A DNA stretch of 11,390 bases. Source: Pyrinomonadaceae bacterium. GTDB taxonomy: Bacteria; Acidobacteriota; Blastocatellia; Pyrinomonadales; Pyrinomonadaceae. A program made the translations under genes and the position numbers. Position 1 is the first letter of the stretch. Each line of letters opens with the position of its first letter. Under the pieces are notes generated by a model. That model saw only the letters and a program-made list of their open reading frames with translations. It was not told the origin of the DNA and made no database searches. The DNA lies in assembly GCA_013813825.1 (NCBI GenBank), contig JACCRA010000294.1, positions 1-11,390 of the forward strand, given 5' to 3'. This document shows, piece after piece, positions 1 through 6,041 of the stretch.

Positions 1-1316
1 GACGGCTTGAAACCCGGCCGGGGGCGGAAGTCGAAAACGATAGCCTCGCGGTCGCGGAAACGCTCGCGGCGCGGCGAGAGAAACTCGCTGGTGCGTAGAA
101 ACGTCGTGATCCCGACATCATCGTCGCCATCTTTGCCCGCGCCGCTTTCGTTCCGGCGCTCCACTTCCTCGCGTTTCTGTTTGCGCTTCTGATTCTCGCG
201 CTCGATCTTTTCCAACTCTTCCGCGACGCGCTTCTCTTCCTTCGCCATCCGTTCGGGCGACAGCGGCACGTCGTTCTCGCTAATCAGCTTGAGCACGCGC
301 CCGCCACCCGGCACCGGGTAAATTTCGTGAACTTCGATCTTCTCCTTCTTCACCTCGCCCCGGTCGCTGATCTCACGCTCGACGCCCTTGCGCGTGTAGG
401 TGTATTCGCTGATGCGCTCGTCCACCTGTCGTTGGTTGCGCCCGACTTCGCGCAGCAACGCCGGCACGTCGAGCGTCTGATCGCTCGGCGGCTCGAACAA
501 CGAATCACTGAGGCCGGTGTTGTAACGCGCGCTCTCAAGCGTCAAGGTCAACGGCTGTGCACCCTCGGCGATGATCTCCAAATGATGCGGCTCAAGCGCG
601 TTCTTGGTTGCGCCGCCCGCGGGGCGATAGTCGCCGAAGCGCAAGGTCAGGCTGCGCGCCTCGTCGCGCGACTGCACAAGCAATTTGCGCGCGACGCTAA
701 ACCAATAACTGACGCGCGCCCCGTTCCGGCGTGAAAACTCGACGCGGTAGGCCGGCTCTTCCCCGATCTGCTCGATGCCAGCGGTGCGCGCCAGCACGTC
801 CTGTTTTTTGTAATTAGTTAAGCGCGTGGCCGCGAGCGCCGCCGACAATTTGGCCGCGCCCGCTTCCCGATCCGTCAACGTCCGCAAAGTCCTGTCCGCC
901 CCGCGCGCCCAAGCGGAACGAGCGTTGGCCGCCGAGTTGAGTTCGCCATCCTCCAACATAATGTCGGCGCGCGTCGAGCCAGGAAACTTCTCGAAGCTGC
1001 GCGCCCGTCCGGCCGTCGCCGTGTCGCGCCCTTGACCGCTTTCTTCCGACCGCCGCCAAACGCTCCATTCGTAAGTAGCATCGCGGATTGACGCCTGCAC
1101 TTTCTTTCCGCCGACAGCTTTCAGATGACTCTCCACGATCTTGTCAGGCGCGGGAAGTTTCGGCCCTCTCAACTTCGCGCCGCTCTGCTGCGCGCCGACC
1201 GCAAATGAGAAACTCGCCAGCAACACGGCACACAGCAGCCACCGACGACGCCACAGAGCGCGGCCAGCGACGACACATTTGACAGGCGAAATTGCAAACG
1301 GCATTGAGTTATTCAT
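1..1316 (-). CDS. Exported protein with LolA-like domain, 3' end beyond the window
   Basis: An uninterrupted reading frame of 438 codons runs from ATG at 1316 down to the left edge; the stop codon lies outside the window. Residues 22-42 form a signal peptide: an Arg-rich n-region (WRRRW), a hydrophobic core and a likely cut after AVGA. Residues ~57-280 look like the LolA/LolB-type half-barrel seen in many acidobacterial exported proteins: a DKIVESHLKAVGG opening, then alternating strands (YRVEFSRRNGARVSYWFS) and a closing DSLFEPPS motif at 271-278. Residues ~285-438 begin a second region interrupted by a highly charged helix (~354-390, runs of Glu, Lys and Arg) and an Asp-rich linker (397-400). 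The role is unknown; the fold suggests binding of a lipid or other hydrophobic ligand in the periplasm. The ribosome binding site is weak (AGAGAG about 14 bases upstream), so Met5 at 1304 is an alternative start. The reading frame is certain, the family assignment is only moderate. Confidence 0.8.
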   Translation of the reverse strand, partial: MNNSMPFAISPVKCVVAGRALWRRRWLLCAVLLASFSFAVGAQQSGAKLRGPKLPAPDKIVESHLKAVGGKKVQASIRDATYEWSVWRRSEESGQGRDTATAGRARSFEKFPGSTRADIMLEDGELNSAANARSAWARGADRTLRTLTDREAGAAKLSAALAATRLTNYKKQDVLARTAGIEQIGEEPAYRVEFSRRNGARVSYWFSVARKLLVQSRDEARSLTLRFGDYRPAGGATKNALEPHHLEIIAEGAQPLTLTLESARYNTGLSDSLFEPPSDQTLDVPALLREVGRNQRQVDERISEYTYTRKGVEREISDRGEVKKEKIEVHEIYPVPGGGRVLKLISENDVPLSPERMAKEEKRVAEELEKIERENQKRKQKREEVERRNESGAGKDGDDDVGITTFLRTSEFLSPRRERFRDREAIVFDFRPRPGFKP

Positions 1317-1433
1317 GCAGGCTCTGCTCTCTGGCAATACTTTCTTGACTTTATTTTCCCGGCTTCGCTTTTCGATGCGTCATTGCGCGCTGCTACTGCC
1401 CGTTGTTTTGACGGCCTGCCGCAAAAGAACTAC

Positions 1434-1514
1434 GAGCCGCGGATAAACGCGGAGACGCGCGGATCAGAACGAGTCTGGTTTTAATCCGCGTGTCTCCGCG
1501 TTTATCCGCGGCTC
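1434..1514. repeat. Long palindromic (REP-like) element with 10-bp internal periodicity
   Basis: Two 31-base arms, 1434-1464 and 1484-1514, are reverse complements with one difference that would still pair as G:U in RNA. They flank a 19-base spacer. Each arm contains the heptamer CGCGGAT/CGCGGAG repeated every 10 bp (starting at 1438, 1448 and 1458 in the left arm). The element sits 23 bp beyond the stop codon of the 58-aa acidic gene and about 120 bp upstream of the exported-protein start. It could therefore end transcription of the H1-like/acidic operon, although no T-run follows it. The design resembles the short palindromic repeats scattered in environmental bacterial genomes; copy number cannot be judged from one window. 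Confidence 0.8.
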
Positions 1515-1536
1515 TTTGAAGTTTTCCGTTGACGGC

Positions 1537-1713
1537 TTATGAAGGCTGCCCCTCAGTCGTCTGTGAAGCGTCGGGCGGCTGCGGCACGTCCGCGTCCATC
1601 GCCGCCGCAGACTCTTCCTCGGCCTCTAATTCATGCGCTTGATTGTCCCGTGTCGAATCGGCTGCTCCCGCCCCTCCGGCGTTGCCCGCTTGCTGTGCCG
1701 TGTTTTCTTCCAT
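1537..1713 (-). CDS. Small acidic, disordered protein (58 aa)
   Basis: ATG at 1713 opens a 58-residue frame ending in TAA. A strong ribosome binding site, GGGAGGA (1720-1726), stands 6 bases before the ATG, which is the main evidence that the gene is real. The product has 13 Asp/Glu (EE at 2-3, EAEEE at 30-34) and only one Arg, a net charge near -12. The rest is mostly Ala, Gly, Gln, Pro and Ser, so it is probably unfolded on its own. There is no signal peptide or membrane segment. It lies 30 bp after the stop of the strongly basic H1-like gene on the same strand, so the two are probably co-transcribed. A charge-complementary partner or chaperone for the basic protein is an inference. No family is recognised. 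Confidence 0.7.
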   Translation of the reverse strand: MEENTAQQAGNAGGAGAADSTRDNQAHELEAEEESAAAMDADVPQPPDASQTTEGQPS

Positions 1714-1743
1714 CTCAAGTCCTCCCTATTTGTGTTCTTGAAC

Positions 1744-2403
1744 TTAACGCGCCGGCTTCTTCGCCACGCCCCTCTTCTGCTGGCCGGCCGCACTTTGTCG
1801 CGCGGCAGTTTGCGTCGCGCCGCGCTTCGCGCCAGCCTGCTTCGACGCTCCTTTGGCCGGGGCTTTCACGGCAATTTTCCGCGTTGTCTTGCCGACGGTT
1901 TTCGTCGCTGCCTTTTTAGCAACCGACTTCTTCGCCGCGCCGCTCGCCGGCTTTTTCGCGCCGGCCTTCTTCGCCGCCGGCTTTGCGCTCCCGACTTCTT
2001 TCTGACTAACAGCTACCTGACCGGTCCCCTTCCGGGCGGCGGCGGGCTTCTTCGCCGCCTTGTTCGCTGTGGTCCCGCTCTTTGTCGTCGCGGTGGCGGC
2101 GGCGCGTTTCGCGGCGCGTGCGGGCGGCGCGTTTTTCGCCTCCGCTCTGGCCTGCTCCTTCGCTTTCTTCCGCGCCACTTTTTCTTTCACGTCCGCCATC
2201 AACTGCTGTATCCGCTCGGCCTCGGTTTGCGGCGCGGCCGGCTGGTCTTCACCCTCTTGCGGGGCGCGGTCCTCTTGCTGCCGGGCGAAGCGGTTCTGCT
2301 CCTCTTCAGTAATCGCTCCATGATTCTGCTGAAACTCAAACTCGTTTAGCTGGCCGCCGCCGATCTTAAAACTCGGCTGGTTTCTGGCTGGGTCTTTCGG
2401 CAT
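1744..2403 (-). CDS. Histone H1-like Lys/Ala-rich protein
   Basis: A 219-aa protein with two parts. Residues 1-90 are mixed-charge and begin with a motif that looks conserved (FKIGGGQLNEFEFQQNHGA, 12-30), followed by an acidic, Gln-rich stretch and a predicted helix at ~61-89 (ERIQQLMADVKEKVARKKAK). Residues 91-219 are low-complexity Ala/Lys with KKAxAK/AAKK-type repeats; I count about 34 Lys or Arg to a single Glu. This composition matches the C-terminal tails of eukaryotic H1 and bacterial H1-like proteins (AlgP, Hc1, BpH1 type), which bind DNA or RNA through charge. The start at 2403 has an excellent ribosome binding site, AAAGGAGG, 6-7 bases away. The gene is first in an apparent operon with the acidic 58-aa gene and diverges from tRNA-Thr. 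Nucleoid or RNA binding is inferred from composition, not from a defined domain. Confidence 0.85.
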   Translation of the reverse strand: MPKDPARNQPSFKIGGGQLNEFEFQQNHGAITEEEQNRFARQQEDRAPQEGEDQPAAPQTEAERIQQLMADVKEKVARKKAKEQARAEAKNAPPARAAKRAAATATTKSGTTANKAAKKPAAARKGTGQVAVSQKEVGSAKPAAKKAGAKKPASGAAKKSVAKKAATKTVGKTTRKIAVKAPAKGASKQAGAKRGATQTAARQSAAGQQKRGVAKKPAR

Positions 2404-2437
2404 TCCGCTTCCTCCTTTGTCACGCCTGACGACTCGC

Positions 2438-2467
2438 TTGACAGTTCGCGCGCCGCCTTCGTATGCT
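2438..2467 (+). promoter_or_regulatory. Sigma-70-type promoter for tRNA-Thr
   Basis: A perfect -35 box TTGACA (2438-2443) is followed after 18 bases by TATGCT (2462-2467), matching four of six -10 positions. The predicted start of transcription, ~2474-2476, is about 12 bases before the tRNA, a usual leader length for a stable RNA gene. Confidence 0.7.
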
Positions 2468-2486
2468 TAGCCTCGCATTCCGAAAA

Positions 2487-2562
<76 letters not shown>

Positions 2563-2570
2563 CAAAGTTT

Positions 2571-2607
2571 AATTGCCGTATAGCTGTTGTCCAGTTATAC
2601 GGCAATT
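2571..2607 (+). terminator. Hairpin after tRNA-Thr, probable terminator
   Basis: A perfect 12-bp inverted repeat (2571-2582 with 2596-2607) around a 13-base loop begins 8 bases after the tRNA CCA end. The stem has AATT at its base and the following T-run is short (TTTCC), so intrinsic termination may be weak. It could equally serve as a 3' processing or stability structure. No matching repeat or integrase is seen that would make it an attachment site. Confidence 0.55.
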
Positions 2608-2771
2608 TCCTTCGTGCCTCAATCTTCAACCAACAACTTCACAAGCCAATCAGCAGAATCGTGTTTCTCCGTTGGAGATTCGCCTACAACACGCGACATT
2701 CCGCCGCCTCATTTAGTATTCTCCACAAGACAAAAGATCGGCAACACAACTAGAGGTTGCCGCGGACGCCC

Positions 2772-2777
2772 GGAGGT
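2772..2777 (+). promoter_or_regulatory. Ribosome binding site that fixes the cyclase start
   Basis: GGAGGT lies 7 bases before ATG at 2785. The same frame is open upstream to a TTG at 2587, but that one falls inside the tRNA-downstream hairpin, lacks a Shine-Dalgarno sequence, and would add 66 residues that look unlike any domain. The FHA domain begins right after the ATG at 2785. Confidence 0.85.
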
Positions 2778-2784
2778 AAGGCTC

Positions 2785-4452
2785 ATGGCTCTCTTGCACA
2801 TTACGGACGGCAGCGGTCGCCGGTGGCAGTATACTTTGTCGCCGCAACTGCCGTGTACCATCGGGCGCGCGCCGGATAATTGCATTGTGCTTAATGATCC
2901 GCGTGCATCGCGCCATCACGCGCACGTTACGTTTGCCGGCGGCGCGTTCGTGCTCGTGGACGGAACCATCGTTGGCTCGCGGATCAAGCGCAGCGCCAAT
3001 AAGGTACTGGTGCAAGGTCAGCCACGCACCGAACACCAATTGCAGGACGGCGATCAGATCAAGATCGGGAATAGCCTGCTCCGCTTTGAGCAGGCTACAG
3101 CGGTGGCGGCAGTCAATTACGATAATCAGCCGCTCGGGCGGACGCAGATGACGATCCCTGTGCGGGAAGCCCTAAGCGTCGTCCTGCGCACGAGCGACGC
3201 AGTAGCGTCGGCCCGTCTCTCGACCACGGAAATCGCCGCGTTGCGTCGCAAGGCCGACATCCTCGCGCTGCTCTATGAACTGAGCAAGACGCTGGCGCTG
3301 GTCTTCGATCCTGAAGTTATCTTCAATCAGGTGACGGAAATTATTTTGCGCGTGACGCCGGCTGATCGGGTGGTGGCGCTGCTGGGGGACCAATCGCCGG
3401 ACGGTGACCGCAATACGCCAACCGAACTGCGCCAGATCGCCGCCCGGGCGCGCAACGCGCAACTCACCGAACAAATGAGAGACCTGACCATCGGGCGCAC
3501 CATCACCTCGAAAGCGATGCGCGAGCGCGTCGCGTTGTTGTCGCAGGACGCCACGGCCGACGCGCAGTTCGGCAGCGCCCAATCGATCATCTCTCAGGGC
3601 GTCCGCTCAACCATTTGCGCGCCGCTCGCCGGCGAGTCGTGCGTCTATGGCGCGCTTTACGCCGACCGCCTCGATCCTCACGCCGTCTTCACCCGCGACG
3701 ATCTCGAACTGCTGAGCGCCATCGCCGCGCAGACTACCGTGGCTTTGGAAAACGCTCGCTCCCACAAGCGGCTGGCCCGTGAGGAGGTGGCTCGCTCCAA
3801 CTACGGCCGCTTCTTGCCTGAATACGTGGTGCGGCAGATGCTCGAACACCCCGAATCTTTTCAACTCGGCGGCACGAATCAGACGATCACGGTGCTCTTC
3901 GCGGACGTACGCGGCTTCACGCGACTGGCCGAGCACGCGCCGCCCACGCAAGTCGTGGAACTGCTCAACAAATACTTCACGGCGATGACCGAGATTATTT
4001 TCGCGCACGGCGGCACGCTCGATAAATACATCGGCGACGGCCTGATGGCGCTTTTCGGCGCGCCCACCGCGACGCCGCAGGATGCCGCCCATGCCGTGCA
4101 GGTGGCAATCGCGATGCAGCGACAGATGACTCACGTCAACGCCGATTTGCGCGCCGGAGGGTTGCCGGAAATCCACATCGGGATCGGCCTGCATACCGGC
4201 GAGGCGACGGTCGGCTACATCGGCTCGGAACGCCGTACCGAATACACGGCCATCGGCGATACCGTCAACCTCGCCGCCCGCCTCGAATCGAACGCGCGCC
4301 CCGGCCAGATTCTCCTGAGCGAATCTGTCATCCAAGCGTGTCTCCCCGCCGACACCTTCCCCGTCGTTCAACAACCGCCCCTTAGCGTCAAGAACCGGAT
4401 TCAGCCCGTCCCCGTCTATGAAATGTCATGGCAAAATGATGTCACTGGCTGA
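2785..4452 (+). CDS. FHA-GAF-class III adenylate/guanylate cyclase
   Basis: A 555-aa soluble signalling protein that should convert ATP (or GTP) to the 3',5'-cyclic nucleotide. Residues ~5-103 form an FHA phosphothreonine-binding domain (IGRAP with Arg28, ASRHH with Ser42). Residues ~155-325 form a GAF sensor domain. A linker (NYGRFLPEYVVRQML, 339-353) leads to the cyclase domain at ~365-520. Catalytic features are complete: metal-binding Asp374 (LFADVRGFT) and Asp418 (KYIGDG), purine-selecting Lys414 and Thr488 (EYTAIGD), and transition-state Asn495 and Arg499 (GDTVNLAARL). The Lys/Thr pair is typical of class IIIb adenylate cyclases, which favour ATP and are often stimulated by bicarbonate. 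There are no membrane segments. The FHA domain suggests input from a Ser/Thr kinase encoded elsewhere. The gene appears monocistronic. Domain calls are firm; the signal sensed by GAF is unknown. Confidence 0.95.
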   Translation: MALLHITDGSGRRWQYTLSPQLPCTIGRAPDNCIVLNDPRASRHHAHVTFAGGAFVLVDGTIVGSRIKRSANKVLVQGQPRTEHQLQDGDQIKIGNSLLRFEQATAVAAVNYDNQPLGRTQMTIPVREALSVVLRTSDAVASARLSTTEIAALRRKADILALLYELSKTLALVFDPEVIFNQVTEIILRVTPADRVVALLGDQSPDGDRNTPTELRQIAARARNAQLTEQMRDLTIGRTITSKAMRERVALLSQDATADAQFGSAQSIISQGVRSTICAPLAGESCVYGALYADRLDPHAVFTRDDLELLSAIAAQTTVALENARSHKRLAREEVARSNYGRFLPEYVVRQMLEHPESFQLGGTNQTITVLFADVRGFTRLAEHAPPTQVVELLNKYFTAMTEIIFAHGGTLDKYIGDGLMALFGAPTATPQDAAHAVQVAIAMQRQMTHVNADLRAGGLPEIHIGIGLHTGEATVGYIGSERRTEYTAIGDTVNLAARLESNARPGQILLSESVIQACLPADTFPVVQQPPLSVKNRIQPVPVYEMSWQNDVTG

Positions 4453-4644
4453 GCAAGCTTTGAGCGCACCCGGTGTCATTTGGCATTTGACCGTCGCGGG
4501 GGTCGGCGGAAAGCTCGGCCACCATCGGCTTCTCTTGGCGCTCAGCCAAACAACAAGGATGTCGTCTGTCAGAACTGTCTGCGCCCGTTAGAGATCATGC
4601 ACACGCTGATCGCGTCGTTGAAAGCTCCTGCCCGGCGGCCGTAG
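4453..4644 (+). other. In-frame open stretch after the cyclase stop, possible gene remnant
   Basis: Directly after the cyclase TGA the same frame stays open for 63 codons to a TAG at 4642-4644. The conceptual peptide is Arg-rich and has a zinc-ribbon-like VCQNCLR (CxxC) plus one earlier Cys. There is no credible start codon or ribosome binding site, so it is not called as a gene. It could be a decayed fragment or chance openness in GC-rich DNA. I see nothing else in this stretch. Confidence 0.25.
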
Positions 4645-4673
4645 CTGTGCTCGTTGAGGAGTTGAGAAACACT

Positions 4674-4709
4674 GAAGCGCCCGCCATATGATCATGTGGC
4701 GGGCGCTTC
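4674..4709. terminator. Symmetrical hairpin between convergent genes
   Basis: A 17-bp inverted repeat (4674-4690 with 4693-4709; one position pairs as a wobble on one strand) has GAAGCGCCCGCC as its GC-rich lower stem and almost no loop. It lies between the converging ends of the cyclase (4452) and the DJ-1 fusion gene (4742), 33 bp from the latter. Only short T-runs flank it, but position and symmetry suit a bidirectional terminator. Confidence 0.7.
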
Positions 4710-4741
4710 GGGTTAGAGTTAGCAGGAGCCGTGGTTATTCC

Positions 4742-5854
4742 TTACGCGCTGACGGCCGCGCCCGTTGTCGGCTCCGCAGGCTGTGGTTTGTCGCCGGTGG
4801 TAGCGGCGATGCGCGAATGGTAGAGATCGGCGATCTGTTGTTCCTGTTTGGCAATGTCAACTTCGATCTCGTCGTAGATTGCAGCCGTTGTCGGATCGGT
4901 GTATTTGTTCGTCATGTTATAAGCATCGACAACGCCGGTTTGCAGATCGCCGATGGCGCGCAGCAGAAGGGCTTGGTCGTCGCTGCCTTGAAACCAACTC
5001 TTGAGCGTCGCCCACGCGCCGCTACCCGCCGCCTGCAAAGTCTCCTTGCCGCCGAGCGCGCCGAGTCGGGCTTCGAGCGTCTGAATGTGCTGCCCCTTGC
5101 TGGCGTGAATTGCTTGGAAGGCCGTCTTGATTTCCGGATCGGTCGCCTTCTCAGCGTACTTCTCGAAAGCCTCCAACGCGTAACGCTCGCCGCGAATCGC
5201 GGTATTGAGACCGTCGATAATCTCGTCCTTCGTCGAACCGCCCCACTGCTCACCGAGTTGAGACCAATCGGCGTTGAGGTCTGTCGTCTCCGGCAAGTTG
5301 CTGCCTTTCACGCGCAAATTGAGGTGACGCAAGACCGCGGCGGTGAAGACCGGCAGATCGCCGGGACGGCGCGACGTGATTAAATTGCCGTCCGTGATGA
5401 GCGGCGCATCCTCATAATTAGCACCGGCATTCTGCATGTCTTTGCGGATCGCGCGGAAGCCGGTGGCGCGCTTGCCTTTGAGCAAATCTCCCTCGATCAA
5501 AACTTGCGGCCCATGACAGATGGCGGCGACGAGTTTGCCCTGCTCCATCGCGTCCTGCACGAAGCGCACGGTTTTCATGTTGGTCCGCATCTTGTCGGGC
5601 GCCGCGCCGCCGGGAATAATTACGGCGTCGAAGTCGGCGGCGCGCGATTCGGTCGTCGTCGCGTCCGCCTCAATAGACATCTTTTGCTGCTTACCGATGT
5701 ACTTCTCATTGGTGCGTGATCCCAAGATCGTCACTTCAGCTCCGGCCGCCTGCAAGGCATTATAAGGAATCTGAAACTCGGCATCCTCGACGTGTTGCTC
5801 AATCAGAATAGCGACTTTTTTCGTGGTGTTGTTTTTGTCCGCTGTGCTTGCCAT
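4742..5854 (-). CDS. DJ-1/PfpI domain fused to a DUF2383-like four-helix bundle
   Basis: A 370-aa, apparently cytoplasmic protein. Residues ~12-182 are a DJ-1/PfpI domain of the YhbO/PfpI type: opening strand KKVAILIEQ, acidic EDAEF (23-27), IIPGG (79-83) and the nucleophile elbow AAICHGPQ with Cys113-His114. Members act as stress-protective glyoxalase-like enzymes, deglycases or, for some archaeal ones, proteases; the true activity is debated. Residues ~206-348 form a helical domain resembling DUF2383/PA2169 ferritin-like bundles (DEIIDGLNTAIRGERYALEAFEKYAEKA, then three more helices, with GSGAWATLKSWFQG between). Glu223, Glu229 and His256 are plausible metal ligands but this is not demonstrated. 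A Pro/Thr-rich tail ends the protein. The start has TAAGGAGTG 8-9 bases upstream. The gene stands alone, 187 bp after the TIGR03790 gene. DJ-1 is certain, the second domain is likely. Confidence 0.92.
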   Translation of the reverse strand: MASTADKNNTTKKVAILIEQHVEDAEFQIPYNALQAAGAEVTILGSRTNEKYIGKQQKMSIEADATTTESRAADFDAVIIPGGAAPDKMRTNMKTVRFVQDAMEQGKLVAAICHGPQVLIEGDLLKGKRATGFRAIRKDMQNAGANYEDAPLITDGNLITSRRPGDLPVFTAAVLRHLNLRVKGSNLPETTDLNADWSQLGEQWGGSTKDEIIDGLNTAIRGERYALEAFEKYAEKATDPEIKTAFQAIHASKGQHIQTLEARLGALGGKETLQAAGSGAWATLKSWFQGSDDQALLLRAIGDLQTGVVDAYNMTNKYTDPTTAAIYDEIEVDIAKQEQQIADLYHSRIAATTGDKPQPAEPTTGAAVSA

Positions 5855-6041
5855 TGGTTTTCACTCCTTACGATAGTTGATTCAAATGAAAGATCGGCAA
5901 GCGTTGTGCCAGCCAGTTGAAGGCGAAAAGGAACGCAATGTGCGACAAGTTCTCTGTGCCCGCGCGCCAAAGCCGTACAACAGAACGCGCTTAATGTTCG
6001 TTCTTCAATCAGGGTTGAACTTCTTGCAAGGGCTTGAAAAA

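Noticed and set aside
1633..2349. Long plus-strand open frame (238 codons) opposite the H1-like gene
   Set aside because: It is the antisense of the Ala/Lys-rich codons, giving an Arg/Leu-rich peptide with no domain. The minus-strand gene has a strong ribosome binding site and a recognisable composition.
2587..2784. N-terminal extension of the cyclase from TTG 2587
   Set aside because: No ribosome binding site, the start falls in the hairpin after the tRNA, and the 66 extra residues precede a complete FHA domain that begins right after the well-placed ATG at 2785.
3607..4374. Minus-strand open frame of 255 codons inside the cyclase
   Set aside because: It is opposite the catalytic domain, whose conserved residues fix the plus strand as coding.
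4688..5383. Plus-strand open frame of 231 codons
   Set aside because: It starts in the terminator hairpin and lies antisense to the DJ-1 fusion gene; no family resemblance.
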